Shown piece after piece: positions 42,251 through 51,616 of a stretch of 64,000 nt of DNA (the stretch's first letter is position 1; each line of letters opens with the position of its first letter). The DNA is from Faecalibacterium prausnitzii (GTDB lineage Bacteria; Bacillota; Clostridia; Oscillospirales; Ruminococcaceae). The stretch lies in NCBI RefSeq assembly GCF_003287405.1, contig NZ_PRLD01000008.1:62001-126000 (forward strand). The letters are read 5' to 3'. The position numbers and the translations under genes are program-made. Below the pieces are notes generated by a model that saw only the letters and a list, made by a program, of their open reading frames with translations, had not been told where the DNA came from and searched no databases.

Positions 42251-42384
42251 CTCGCCCTCTCAGGCGCTACGCGCCAGCTCTCCCAAAGGGAGAGCCTTTG
42301 GCAGTCCTCGCAAACTTCATCTCTTTGCCAAGGTCTCTCCCTTTGGGAGAGGTGGCATCGCATAGCGATGACGGAGAGGGCGAG
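42251..42384. repeat. Family A intergenic palindromic element (copy A4)
   Basis: Arms CTCGCCCTCTC/GAGAGGGCGAG, both core palindromes, and tip hairpins GGCGC-ta-cGCGCC and ATCGC-ata-GCGAT. It lies between the ABC exporter terminator and the GH2 promoter region. Confidence 0.8.
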
Positions 42385-42420
42385 CACGCTAAAAAAAACA
42401 TTTTCACGGGAGATAAAAAG

Positions 42421-42454
42421 AGCCGCCACACGGCGGCATAGCTGTGCGGCGGCT
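42421..42454 (-). terminator. Terminator of the ABC exporter operon
   Basis: AGCCGCC pairs with GGCGGCT with an inner CAC/GTG extension; the minus strand continues CTTTTTATC. Confidence 0.75.
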
Positions 42455-42476
42455 TTGTGAGAAGGTTGGAAATTGC

Positions 42477-44396
42477 TTAGTTTTCGGCCAGATTACCGGT
42501 ATAAAGCTGGTAATACTTGCCCTTTTTGGCGATCAATTCATCGTGGCTGCCGCGCTCGATGATGCGGCCCTGCTCCAGCACCACGATGCAGTCTGCATTG
42601 CGGACGGTGGACAGGCGGTGCGCGATGACAAAGCTGGTGCGGCCGTACATCAGGCCGTCCATACCGCGCTGCACCAGCGCTTCGGTGCGGGTATCAATGG
42701 AGGAGGTCGCCTCGTCCAAAATCAGCACCGGCGGGTCTGCCACGGCTGCGCGGGCAATGGCAAGCAGCTGGCGCTGTCCCTGTGAGAGGTTGGCGCCATC
42801 GCCGGTCAGCATGGTGTTATAGCCCTCCGGCAGACGCTTGATAAAGCCGTCGGCGTTGGCAAGACGGGCGGCGGCGATGCACTCCTCATCGGTGGCCTCC
42901 AGCCGTCCGTAGCGGATGTTCTCCATCACCGTGCCGGTAAACAGGTGGGTGTCCTGCAGCACGATGCCCAGTGAGCGGCGCAGGTCGGCTTTTTTGATCT
43001 TATGGATGTTGATGCCGTCATAGCGGATCTTGCCCTCCTGAATATCGTAGAAACGGTTGATCAGGTTGGTGATGGTAGTCTTGCCCGCACCGGTAGAGCC
43101 GACAAAGGCGATCTTCTGCCCCGGACGGCCGTACAGGTTGATGTCGTGCAGCACCGTCTTTTCCGGCACATAGCCAAAGTCCACGTCCGTAAAGGTGATA
43201 TCGCCCGCCAGCTTGTGGTAGGTGGTAGTGCCATCGTGGTGGGGGTGCTTCCACGCCCAGATGCCGGTGCGCTCGTTCGTCTCCACCAGCTGGTCGTTGC
43301 GGTCGTACTTGGCGTTCACCAGCGTCACATAGCCCTCGTCGGTCTCGCTGGGCTCGTCCATCATCTTGAAGATGCGCTCGGCACCGGCCAGTGCCATGAT
43401 GACGCTGTTGGCCTGCATGGACACCTGACTGATGGGCATATTGAAGCCCTTGTTCAGGCTGAGGAAAGCCACCACGGTGCCAAGGGTCATGCCGCTAACG
43501 CCGCCCACAGCCATGGCTGCACCAGTCAGTGCGCAGATGGCATAGCTGATGTTGCCCAGCTGGGCGTTGACCGGCATCATAATGTTGGAGAAGGCGTTGG
43601 CCTGCTTGGCGCTTTCCTTCAGCTGGTCGTTCAACTCACGGAAGCCGGCAAGGGTCTGCTGCTCGTGGGTGAACACCTTGACCACCTTCTGGCCTTCCAT
43701 CATCTCCTCGATGTAGCCGTTCACCTTGCCCAGATCCCGCTGCTGCTGGATGAAGTACTTGGAAGAGCTTTTTGCGATCTGCTTGGAGCAGAACAGCATC
43801 AGCGCCACCATGAGCATGGTAACGATGGTCAGCTGCCAGCTGAGCATACACATACTGAAGAACACCGACACGATGGTGATGACGCTGGACACCAGCTGCG
43901 GGATGCTCTGGCTGAGCATCTGGCGCAGGGTATCCACATCGTTGGTGTACACGGACATGATATCGCCGTGGGGATGGGTGTCAAAATACCGGATGGGCAG
44001 GCTTTCCATGTGGGTGAACAGCTTGGTGCGCAGATTGCGCAGCGTGCCCTGCGTTACGTTGACCATGATGCGGGCGTTGGCCCATGCGGCCAGAATGCCC
44101 ACAAGGTAGATGCAGCACATCCGCACCAGTGCACCGGCCAGCGGTGCAAAGCTGGGGTCCTGCTGGCGGGTCATGGGCACGATGTAATCGTCCATCAAAG
44201 TCTGCAAGAACAGGCTGGCCTGCACATTGGCCAGCGCGCTGACCACAATGCAGATCAGCACAAGGATGCAGTGGGGCAGATAGTTGCGGAACACCTCATC
44301 CATAATGCGCTTCAGCAGCTTGCCCGGGTTTTCCACCTTGGGGCGCGGCCCCCGTGCGCCCCGCGGGCCGGGGCCATGTACTTCTTTTACTGCCAT
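42477..44396 (-). CDS. ABC exporter half-transporter (canonical nucleotide-binding domain)
   Basis: 639 residues: an N-terminal tail, six membrane helices (about 35-330), an insert of about 25 residues (AKYDRNDQLVETNERTGIWAW) before the ATPase, then Walker A GSTGAGKT, signature LSQGQRQLL, Walker B LILDEATSSID with the catalytic Glu, and H-loop VIAHRLST. It is the last gene of a marR-ABC-ABC unit, and its ATG overlaps the stop of the partner by one base (TAATG). Together they form a heterodimeric multidrug- or lipid-type exporter. Substrate unknown. Confidence 0.92.
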   Translation of the reverse strand: MAVKEVHGPGPRGARGPRPKVENPGKLLKRIMDEVFRNYLPHCILVLICIVVSALANVQASLFLQTLMDDYIVPMTRQQDPSFAPLAGALVRMCCIYLVGILAAWANARIMVNVTQGTLRNLRTKLFTHMESLPIRYFDTHPHGDIMSVYTNDVDTLRQMLSQSIPQLVSSVITIVSVFFSMCMLSWQLTIVTMLMVALMLFCSKQIAKSSSKYFIQQQRDLGKVNGYIEEMMEGQKVVKVFTHEQQTLAGFRELNDQLKESAKQANAFSNIMMPVNAQLGNISYAICALTGAAMAVGGVSGMTLGTVVAFLSLNKGFNMPISQVSMQANSVIMALAGAERIFKMMDEPSETDEGYVTLVNAKYDRNDQLVETNERTGIWAWKHPHHDGTTTYHKLAGDITFTDVDFGYVPEKTVLHDINLYGRPGQKIAFVGSTGAGKTTITNLINRFYDIQEGKIRYDGINIHKIKKADLRRSLGIVLQDTHLFTGTVMENIRYGRLEATDEECIAAARLANADGFIKRLPEGYNTMLTGDGANLSQGQRQLLAIARAAVADPPVLILDEATSSIDTRTEALVQRGMDGLMYGRTSFVIAHRLSTVRNADCIVVLEQGRIIERGSHDELIAKKGKYYQLYTGNLAEN

Positions 44397-46147
44397 TACT
44401 GCGCACCTCCCTGCTTGTCAAAATCGCCGCCGCCCTGCGTCTGGCTGTTGTAGACCTCCTGATAGATGGCGTTGGTCGCCAGCAGCTCCGCATGGGTGCC
44501 CAGACCGTTGATCTGGCCGTTATCCAGCACCAGAATGCGGTCTGCATCCTGCACCGAGGAGATACGCTGTGCAATGATGATTTTGGTCGTGCCGGGGATC
44601 TCTTCCCGGAAGGCCTTGCGGATCTTGGCATCGGTCGCGGTGTCCACGGCGCTGGTGGAGTCATCAAGGATCAGCACTTTGGGCTTGCGCAGCAGGGCGC
44701 GGGCGATGGTCAGGCGCTGCTTCTGGCCGCCGGACACGTTGGAGCCGCCCTGCTCGATCCATGTATTGTACTTATCCGGGAAGCGCTGGATGAATTCATC
44801 CGCGCAGGCCAGCTTTGCCATGCGGATGCACTCTTCCTCGGTGGCGTTGGCATCGCCCCAGCGGAGGTTGTCCAGAATGGTGCCGCTGAACAGCACGTTC
44901 TTCTGCAGCACCATGGAGACCTCGCGGCGCAGCACGTCAAGGTTATAATCCCGCACGTCCACGCCGCCCACCCGCACGGTGCCGCTCTCGGCATCGTACA
45001 GACGGGGGATCAGCTGCACCAGACTGGATTTTGCACTGCCGGTGCCGCCGATGATGCCCAGCGTCTCGCCGGGTTGGATGGTAAAGCTGATATCGTTCAG
45101 CACCGGCTGGCCGCTGCCGTGCTTATACTTGAAGGTAACATGGTCAAACTGGATGCTGCCGTCTGCTACCTGCTGCACCGGCTGCTTTGCCGGGGGCAGG
45201 TCGGTGTGCTCGTCCAGCACCTCCACGATACGCTTGGCAGAGGCGGCGGACATGGCGATCATGACAAAGGCCATGCTCAGCATCATCAGTGCCATGAGGA
45301 TGTTCATGATATAGCCGAACAGGGCATTCAGCTGGCCGGTGGTAATGGCACCGTGCAGCACATACTTTGCGCCGAACCAGCTCAGCGCGATGTTGCAGCC
45401 GTACACTGCCACCAGCATGGCGGGGTTATTGAAGCTCAGGCGGCTTTCCGCGTTGACGAACTGCTTATACAGGCTCTCGCAGGCGGCAGTGTATTTTTCG
45501 TTTTCAAAGCCCTCGCGCACAAAGCTCTTGACCACGCGGATGGCAGAAACGTTCTCCTGCACCGAGGCGTTGAGGTTATCATAGTTCTTGAACACCCGGT
45601 CAAAGATGTGGAAGGTGGGGATCATAATGGCAGCCAGCACCGCCACCAGAAAAACCACCGCCACCACGAACACCAGCGACAGCGGGCCGCCGATGACCAC
45701 GGCCATGAACATGGCAAACACCAGATGCACCGGAGCGCGCACGCACATCCGCAAAATCATCTGGAAGGCGTTCTGCACGTTGGTCACGTCGGTGGTCATG
45801 CGGGTGACAAGACCTGCCGTGGAGAATTTGTCGATGTTGGAAAAAGAATAATGCTGGATATTTTCATACATGGCATCGCGCAGATTTCCGGCAAAGCCGG
45901 TGGATGCCTCGGCGGCGTATTTGCCCGCCAGCACGCCCAGCACCAGCGCAATGGCTGCCACCAGAAAGGTAAGCAGGCCATAGCGGATGATGGCGTTCAT
46001 ATCGCCCTTTTCAATGCCCTGGTCGATGATAAAGGCCATGATGGTGGGCAGCAGCACATCCATAATGGCTTCCAGAGCCGCAAAGAGCGGTGTCTTGATC
46101 GAGGCGGCTTTATACTCGCCCAGATGCGACACAAGCTTTTTGATCAT
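44396..46147 (-). CDS. ABC exporter half-transporter (degenerate nucleotide-binding domain)
   Basis: 583 residues from the ATG with CAGGAGGG upstream: six membrane helices (about 15-310) and an ATPase domain. Walker A is GGTGSAKSS, with Ala where Gly is usual, and Walker B is LILDDSTSAVD, with Asp replacing the catalytic Glu. Such degenerate sites are known from one half of heterodimeric exporters (LmrCD, BmrCD, TM287/288 types), in which only one ATP site is hydrolytically competent. The partner with the normal Glu is the next gene. Confidence 0.92.
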   Translation of the reverse strand: MIKKLVSHLGEYKAASIKTPLFAALEAIMDVLLPTIMAFIIDQGIEKGDMNAIIRYGLLTFLVAAIALVLGVLAGKYAAEASTGFAGNLRDAMYENIQHYSFSNIDKFSTAGLVTRMTTDVTNVQNAFQMILRMCVRAPVHLVFAMFMAVVIGGPLSLVFVVAVVFLVAVLAAIMIPTFHIFDRVFKNYDNLNASVQENVSAIRVVKSFVREGFENEKYTAACESLYKQFVNAESRLSFNNPAMLVAVYGCNIALSWFGAKYVLHGAITTGQLNALFGYIMNILMALMMLSMAFVMIAMSAASAKRIVEVLDEHTDLPPAKQPVQQVADGSIQFDHVTFKYKHGSGQPVLNDISFTIQPGETLGIIGGTGSAKSSLVQLIPRLYDAESGTVRVGGVDVRDYNLDVLRREVSMVLQKNVLFSGTILDNLRWGDANATEEECIRMAKLACADEFIQRFPDKYNTWIEQGGSNVSGGQKQRLTIARALLRKPKVLILDDSTSAVDTATDAKIRKAFREEIPGTTKIIIAQRISSVQDADRILVLDNGQINGLGTHAELLATNAIYQEVYNSQTQGGGDFDKQGGAQ

Positions 46148-46181
46148 CTGAGTTCCCTCCTGTTTGAATTTATTTGTTTGT

Positions 46182-46218
46182 TACAAAACAATTTTATACA
46201 AAACAATTTAAATGTCAA
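46182..46218 (-). promoter_or_regulatory. Internal promoter region of the ABC exporter genes with direct repeats
   Basis: On the minus strand a perfect TTGACA (46213-46218) is followed by A/T-rich sequence holding a -10 candidate. TACAAAACAATTT occurs twice on the plus strand (46182-46194 and 46197-46209), 15 bases apart, covering the promoter. This may be a regulator site. Confidence 0.5.
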
Positions 46219-46288
46219 GACGTTTCGTAAAATGTTCATAATTACTAATCTAACAAGCCTTTTTTCGGCGCTTTGACGGAAAAGGTCG

Positions 46289-46771
46289 TTATTTTAACGC
46301 CTCCCGCAGCTTGTTCAGCAGCCGCAGCAGCTCTGCGTTCTCCTCCTCGGTCAGCAGTCCGGCCACATAATCGTCGGTCTGGTGGAAGGAAAGCAGGGTC
46401 TTTTCGTGCCGTTGGATGCCCTCCTCGGTCAAAACCAGCTGCTTGAGCCGGGCATCCTGCGGCACGTTCAGCCGCTGGATGTAGCCCTTGCGCTCCATCA
46501 GCTGCAAAATGTTGGTCACGGTGGAGCGGGTGATGGAAAACTCCCGCTCGATGTCCCGCTGGAACACCGGCTCGTCCCGGTGGCGGTAGAGATACTCGAT
46601 GATCCACCCGTGCATGGGGGTGGTCTGCTCTACCCCGTTGGCGCGGGAAAACTGGTTCAGCCTGCGGAAGATCAGGTTATCCACCCGGCGCAGCTGGGCG
46701 GGAATGACCTGCGGCCCATCCCACGGCGGGTCCAGCTTGCAGTGCTCTTCAATAGGGTGCTGTGTACACAT
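46289..46771 (-). CDS. MarR family regulator of the ABC exporter
   Basis: 160 residues from the ATG with GAGGAAAA upstream. Winged-helix core at about 40-125: HGWIIEYLYRHRDEPVFQRDIEREF, SITRSTVTNILQLMERKGYIQR, and the wing DARLKQLVLTEEG. MarR proteins repress exporter genes until a ligand is bound. The exporter genes follow 141 bases downstream on the same strand, the standard arrangement. A palindrome ACTGTTTGATACAGT sits exactly at the predicted start point of its own promoter, consistent with autorepression. Confidence 0.88.
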   Translation of the reverse strand: MCTQHPIEEHCKLDPPWDGPQVIPAQLRRVDNLIFRRLNQFSRANGVEQTTPMHGWIIEYLYRHRDEPVFQRDIEREFSITRSTVTNILQLMERKGYIQRLNVPQDARLKQLVLTEEGIQRHEKTLLSFHQTDDYVAGLLTEEENAELLRLLNKLREALK

Positions 46772-46806
46772 AATGTTTTTCCTCTGTTCAAGTTGTTCGA
46801 TGTGAA

Positions 46807-46854
46807 ACTGTTTGATACAGTACATATTTTAACCGTGCCCGCACCGATTGTCAA
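46807..46854 (-). promoter_or_regulatory. marR promoter with operator-like palindrome
   Basis: On the minus strand TTGACA (46849-46854), 17 bases, TAAAAT (46826-46831), followed by ACTGT-atcaa-ACAGT (plus strand 46807-46821) at the transcription start. Confidence 0.7.
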
Positions 46855-46900
46855 GAGGACAGCGCAAGGTTTTGGGGCAGGCAGGCTGCACCGAAACAAA

Positions 46901-46930
46901 AGACCGCCGACGGTTTCCCTTCGGCGGTCT
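46901..46930 (-). terminator. Terminator of the UgpC/MsmX-type ATPase gene
   Basis: AGACCGCCGA pairs with TCGGCGGTCT; the minus strand continues TTTTGTTTC, 40 bases after the stop. Confidence 0.85.
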
Positions 46931-46970
46931 TTCGTATGATAGGAGGATCAAAAATGATCTTTGCTAAGTC

Positions 46971-48086
46971 TTAGTTCAGGATGGTCAGCTCGGTCTCGAT
47001 GTCGAACAGGTGGATCTTGTGGGGATCGAAAGCGACGCGGACGGTGTCTCCGTTGCGAGCCTTGGAGGTGGGAGCAACGCGGGCGGTCATCTTGTTGCCC
47101 TTGTACTCCAGATACAGGTAGATCTCAGCGCCCATCATTTCGGAAACATCGACCTGAGCATCCAGCTGGCAGTCGGTGTGCTTTGCCATAAACTCGGGCT
47201 CGTCGTCGATATCCTCGGGACGGACGCCCATCTTGATCTTCTTGCCAACGTAGGAATCCAGCTTGCCGTCGGCGGTCTTTTCCTTGGGCAGGGGGATCAC
47301 GTCGCCGCCCAGATCAACACCGTACAGATCGCCCTTCTTGATCAGGGTGCCGTCCAGGAAGTTCATCTGGGGGCTGCCGATGAAGCCTGCAACGAACATA
47401 TTGCAGGGCATATCGTACAGGTTCTGCGGGGTATCGACCTGCTGGATGATGCCGTCCTTCATGACAACGATACGGTCGCCCATGGTCATAGCCTCGGTCT
47501 GGTCGTGGGTAACGTAGATGAAGGTGGTAGCCAGCTTCTTGTGCAGCTTGATGATCTCGGTACGCATGGAGGTACGCAGCTTAGCATCCAGGTTGGACAG
47601 GGGCTCGTCCAGCAGGAAGACTGCCGGGTTACGAACCATTGCACGACCCAGAGCAACACGCTGACGCTGACCACCGGACAGAGCCTTGGGCTTGCGGTCC
47701 AGCAGGTGCTCGATCTCCAGGATCTTAGCAGCCTCGTGCACGCGCTTGTCGATCTCGTCCTTCGGGGTCTTGCGCAGTTCCAGACCGAAAGCGATGTTCT
47801 TGTAAACGGTCATGTGGGGGTACAGAGCGTAGCTCTGGAACACCATGGCGATATCACGATCCTTCGGGGGAACGTCGTTGATCAGACGGCCGCCGATGTA
47901 CATCTCGCCCTTGGAGATCTCCTCCAGACCGGCGATCATACGCAGGGTGGTGGACTTGCCGCAGCCAGAAGGGCCGACGAAGATGATGAATTCCTTATCC
48001 TGGATCTCCAAGTTGAAGTCGGTAACAGACGGGGCAGTTGCGCCCGGATAGATCTTGTAGATGTGCTGGCAGCTAATGGAAGCCAT
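46971..48086 (-). CDS. Sugar ABC importer ATPase, MalK/UgpC/MsmX type
   Basis: 371 residues from the ATG with GGAGGATAA upstream. Walker [10 protein letters not shown] (38-46), Q-loop, signature LSGGQRQR (about 138), Walker [14 protein letters not shown]-loop THD, and a C-terminal TOBE/OB regulatory part from about 240 (GVRPEDI). These ATPases energise CUT1 sugar importers, and one copy often serves several. It is monocistronic, with no permease beside it, while the importer at 5684-9057 lacks an ATPase, so a shared MsmX-like role is likely. It is divergent from an AraC gene. Confidence 0.93.
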   Translation of the reverse strand: MASISCQHIYKIYPGATAPSVTDFNLEIQDKEFIIFVGPSGCGKSTTLRMIAGLEEISKGEMYIGGRLINDVPPKDRDIAMVFQSYALYPHMTVYKNIAFGLELRKTPKDEIDKRVHEAAKILEIEHLLDRKPKALSGGQRQRVALGRAMVRNPAVFLLDEPLSNLDAKLRTSMRTEIIKLHKKLATTFIYVTHDQTEAMTMGDRIVVMKDGIIQQVDTPQNLYDMPCNMFVAGFIGSPQMNFLDGTLIKKGDLYGVDLGGDVIPLPKEKTADGKLDSYVGKKIKMGVRPEDIDDEPEFMAKHTDCQLDAQVDVSEMMGAEIYLYLEYKGNKMTARVAPTSKARNGDTVRVAFDPHKIHLFDIETELTILN

Positions 48087-48210
48087 AATCGTTATCCTCC
48101 GTAAATATTTGGTGTTTCACGCCCTTGACGGCGTGTTGTTTCGTTGGTACTATAATAACAGATAATTTTGTGATATAAAATAGCATTTTATTGATTAGAG
48201 GTGTCAGATA

Positions 48211-49056
48211 TTGCTGTTTGACTGGAACACCATCGCCGCACCGGCTGCGCTGCTGGATGTGCAGCTTTCCGCGCCCCGCACCCTGACCGGCGAGGGGCTG
48301 TGGGTCTGCCTTGTTTCCAGCGGCAGATGCACGGCTTCCCTGCCCGGGGCGTCTGCCGCGCCCGCCGGCTCTGTGCTGGTGCTGCCGCCGCAGTCCGCTG
48401 CGGCGGGGCATCTGATCTTGAGCCGTGCCCCGCTCACCCTGACCCCGGAGGACAACTGCCACCTGTTGTGCGTCCAGCTGACCGGACAGGCCAGCACGCA
48501 GTTTTTAAACGGCCTGCGGGAGCTGCCCTACCTTGCCAAAGGCGAGACCTGCCCTGCCGCCGCTGAGCTGATGGGGCGGCTTGCCGAGGAAAAGCCCACC
48601 CACAGCCGTGCCCGCAGCCAGCTGGCCTTTGCCCTGCTGTGTGAGTTGGCGGATGCCGACAGCGCCGCGCCAGCCCTGCCGCCGCTGGTGCAGGCCGCCA
48701 TTGAGGATATCCGCGCCAACTATGCCGGGCTGTACGGCGTGGAGGAGCTCAGCGAGCGGCTGGGCGTCTCCAAAAGCCATCTGGTGCGCACCTTTACCGC
48801 CGCCGTAGGCGTGCCGCCGGGCAAGTACCTGACCACCGTGCGCATCGAAGCCGCACAGCGGCTGCTGCTGCACCGGGAGTACACGCTGGACGTGGTGGCA
48901 AGCCTGTGCGGCTTTTCCGGGGCCAACTACCTGTGCCGGGTATTCAAAAAAGAAACCGGCCAGTCCCCTGCACAATGGCGGGCACTGACCGGTCGCGCCG
49001 CACAGGCCGGGCTTACACCCGAGGAGACCATGCGGGAACAGGAGATGTATATTTAA
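48211..49056 (+). CDS. AraC family transcriptional regulator
   Basis: 281 residues from a TTG start with AGAGGTG seven bases upstream; no ATG fits. Residues 1-140 are a degenerate cupin-like part (GLWVCLVSSGRCTASLPG, AGSVLVLPPQSAAAGH). The AraC DNA-binding domain lies at about 160-262 (YGVEELSERLGVSKSHLVRTF, VVASLCGFSGANYLCRVFKKETGQSPAQWR). It is divergent from the shared sugar-ABC ATPase gene, with only 124 bases between, so it may control it. Its stop overlaps the convergent MATE gene by four bases. Confidence 0.85.
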   Translation: MLFDWNTIAAPAALLDVQLSAPRTLTGEGLWVCLVSSGRCTASLPGASAAPAGSVLVLPPQSAAAGHLILSRAPLTLTPEDNCHLLCVQLTGQASTQFLNGLRELPYLAKGETCPAAAELMGRLAEEKPTHSRARSQLAFALLCELADADSAAPALPPLVQAAIEDIRANYAGLYGVEELSERLGVSKSHLVRTFTAAVGVPPGKYLTTVRIEAAQRLLLHREYTLDVVASLCGFSGANYLCRVFKKETGQSPAQWRALTGRAAQAGLTPEETMREQEMYI

Positions 49057-50354
49057 GCTTTTCCGCTCTCTTTTCTGCGCAGCAGAAACAGGGTCAGCAG
49101 CGCGGTGAGCAGTTCCGAAGCCGGGAATGCCGCCCATACGCCCGGCATCCCAAACACCGCGCTGAGCACCAGCGAACAGGCCACGATGGCCACCATGCCC
49201 CGGCAGATGGAGGTGATGGAAGCCTCCGCCGGGCGGTTCATGGCGCTCAGATAGCCCGCCGCCATGATGTTGAAGCCCGCAAAGAAGTAGCCCACAAAGT
49301 ACATCCGCATCCCGGTGTGGGCGTACTGCGCCATCTGCGCCGAGTTCTCGCTGTTGAACCAGCTTACAAAGGTATCGGTCAGGCCGAACACCGCAGCGTA
49401 CAGCACCGCCGCCAGCACCAGCACAGTGCCGCTGCCCAGCAGCAGCAGCTTCCGCGCCCCGGCGTGGTCGTTCTGACCGTAGCAGCGGCTCACCAGCGGC
49501 TGTGCGCCCTGCGCCACGCCGTTGAAGATGGCGGTAGCCACCAGCGCAAAGTTTGCCACCACGCCGTAGGCTGCTACGCCCACGTTACCCGCCAGCCCCA
49601 GCAGCAGAAAGTTGAACACCGTGGTGGTCACGCCGGAGGAAAGCTCGCCCACAAAGCCGGAGATGCCCAGCTGACAGCTCTGCCCCAGCAGCCTTGCCGA
49701 GGGCAGCTGCCGCACGAATTGCAGGGTGTTCTCCTTTTTAAAGAAGTGACGACTGCAAATGGTGATGCTGATGATAGGCGACACCGCCGTTGCCAGCGCC
49801 GCACCGGCCAGCCCCAGCCCTAGGGGGAACATGAAGATATAGTCGAACACCACGTTGAACAGACTGCCGCTCAACGTCGCCACCATGGCAAGGGAGGGGT
49901 CGCCGTCGTTGCGGACAAAGGCCGACACGATGTAGTTGCACATAAAAAACGGGGTGAACAGCAGAAAAATGCGGGCGTAGGGGATGCCCAGTGCCACGAT
50001 GCCCGCATCGCCGCCCATAAGCCGCAGCAGCGTCCCGGGCGCAAAGACACCCGCCAGCATCCACGGGATGGACGCCAGTACAGCGCACAGGATGGCGTTG
50101 GAAAAATACCGCTGTCCCCGGGCATCGTTCTGTGCCTTGGCAATGGCGTAGCGGGTCGCCGAGCCCAGCGCGATCATGGAGCCAATGGCAAAAATAAAGT
50201 TGTAGATGGGCAGGCAGAGGTTGAGCAGGGTAACGCCGTCTGTGCCGGCAGCCTGCGCAATAAAATAGGTATCGGCCAGAATATAGCACGAAGTGCCCAG
50301 CAGGCCGAAAATATTCTGCGAGACATATTTAAAGAACTGTTTTGTCAGATCCAT
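49053..50354 (-). CDS. MATE family efflux transporter
   Basis: 433 residues from the ATG of MDLTKQFFKYVSQNIFG with AAGGAAAA upstream. Twelve predicted membrane helices in two homologous halves, with MATE features such as the first-helix ADTYFIAQ region, GSATRYAIAKAQND, and GVAQGAQPLVSRCYGQND in the second half. It would exchange cations for drugs or metabolites. It is a lone gene converging on the AraC gene, with a four-base tail overlap and no terminator between them. Confidence 0.9.
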   Translation of the reverse strand: MDLTKQFFKYVSQNIFGLLGTSCYILADTYFIAQAAGTDGVTLLNLCLPIYNFIFAIGSMIALGSATRYAIAKAQNDARGQRYFSNAILCAVLASIPWMLAGVFAPGTLLRLMGGDAGIVALGIPYARIFLLFTPFFMCNYIVSAFVRNDGDPSLAMVATLSGSLFNVVFDYIFMFPLGLGLAGAALATAVSPIISITICSRHFFKKENTLQFVRQLPSARLLGQSCQLGISGFVGELSSGVTTTVFNFLLLGLAGNVGVAAYGVVANFALVATAIFNGVAQGAQPLVSRCYGQNDHAGARKLLLLGSGTVLVLAAVLYAAVFGLTDTFVSWFNSENSAQMAQYAHTGMRMYFVGYFFAGFNIMAAGYLSAMNRPAEASITSICRGMVAIVACSLVLSAVFGMPGVWAAFPASELLTALLTLFLLRRKESGKA

Positions 50355-50457
50355 ACACTTTTTCCTTTTCCTGTTGTTGCATACGTCTGGAAATTGTAGC
50401 ATATCTGCCGCTGCAAGTCAACCGCAAAACCCGCCCATTACCGTATAAAAGAAGCAG

Positions 50458-50486
50458 TTGCGCACAGCGCCCTGCGGGTGTATACT
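50458..50486 (+). promoter_or_regulatory. Sigma-A type promoter of the PfkB kinase gene
   Basis: TTGCGC (50458-50463), 17 bases, TATACT (50481-50486), 50 bases before the start. Confidence 0.65.
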
Positions 50487-50537
50487 GTACACTGCCGCAC
50501 CTTGCGGCACACCTGTATGCAGAAAGGAAGAAGCCCT

Positions 50538-51524
50538 ATGTCCGACAGGATCTTATTTTCCATCGGCGAAGCGCTGATCGATATGATCCCCTCCCGGGTG
50601 GGGTGCAGCTTTGACGAAGTACCCGCCTTCAGCCCCCGGGTGGGCGGCGCTCCGGCCAATGTCTGTGCCGCCGCTGCCCGGCTGGGCGGGCGCAGTGCGC
50701 TGCTGAGCCAGCTGGGCGACGACCCCTTTGGCCACAAGATTGCCCGGGCGCTGGCTGGATGCGGCGTGGAGCTTTCCCATCTGGAATTTACCAGCAAAGC
50801 CAGCACCGCGCTGGCCTTCGTCAGCTTAGCAGAAAACGGCGAGCGCACCTTCAGCTTCTGCCGCAAGCCCTCCGCAGACCTGCTGTACGCCCCGGAGCAG
50901 ATCGATCCGGGCTGGTTCTCGCAGGCCTTTGCCCTGCATTTTTGCAGCGTCTCGCTGGTGGACAGTCCCATGCGCTACGCCCATCTGGCTGCCATTACTG
51001 CCGCGCGGGAGGCGGGAGCCATCCTCAGCTTTGACCCCAATCTCCGCTTCCCTCTCTGGCCGGACCGGGAGCAGCTGCGCCAGACCGTGTGGCAGTTTCT
51101 CCCCCTGACCCATATCCTGAAGCTTTCGGACGAGGAGCTGCCCTTCCTCACCGGCACGGAGGATATTGAAGCCGCGCTGCCCGCGCTCTTTACCGGAGAT
51201 GTGCAGCTGGTACTGTACACCTGCGGCAGCAAGGGTGCCCGCGCCTATACCCGCACCGCCAGCGCCCATGCCCGCAGCCCCAAGGTGGCGGCGGTGGACA
51301 CCGCTGGCGCGGGAGACGGCTTTATCGGCTCGTTTTTGTGGCAGCTGCAGCGGGACGGCGTGACCGCCGCCGAGCTGCCAAAGCTTTCCCGCAAGCGCCT
51401 GACCGAGTATCTGATTTTTTCCAACCGCTTCTGCGCTATCAGCGTGCAGCACCACGGCGCCATCGACAGCTACCCCACCTTGGAGCAGATGGAGCAGCCG
51501 GAGGCCGATTTTTCCCTGCCATAA
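50538..51524 (+). CDS. PfkB family carbohydrate kinase, fructokinase-like
   Basis: 328 residues from the ATG with AAAGGAAG upstream. The PfkB signatures are clear: GGAPANVCAAAARLGG near residue 36 and DTAGAGDGFIGSF near 255 with the catalytic Asp. The start SIGEALIDMIPSR is typical of fructokinases/2-keto-3-deoxygluconate-type kinases. It phosphorylates a sugar or sugar acid in the cytoplasm; KDG kinase would suit the pectin pathway but fructokinase is equally possible. It stands alone with its own promoter. Confidence 0.9.
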   Translation: MSDRILFSIGEALIDMIPSRVGCSFDEVPAFSPRVGGAPANVCAAAARLGGRSALLSQLGDDPFGHKIARALAGCGVELSHLEFTSKASTALAFVSLAENGERTFSFCRKPSADLLYAPEQIDPGWFSQAFALHFCSVSLVDSPMRYAHLAAITAAREAGAILSFDPNLRFPLWPDREQLRQTVWQFLPLTHILKLSDEELPFLTGTEDIEAALPALFTGDVQLVLYTCGSKGARAYTRTASAHARSPKVAAVDTAGAGDGFIGSFLWQLQRDGVTAAELPKLSRKRLTEYLIFSNRFCAISVQHHGAIDSYPTLEQMEQPEADFSLP

Positions 51525-51616
51525 AGGCAAATTTACAGCGCATTCTGTATTTTTTAATATTTATATGCTATATTGTATAAAAAATCCGCTCTTTCACCGC
51601 CCAAAAGGAGGAACCC

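Noticed and set aside
42145-42429. N-terminal extension of the GH2 gene
   Set aside because: The extension is translated repeat A4; the family's start (YPRPAMRRDSYENLNG) is just after the ATG at 42144.
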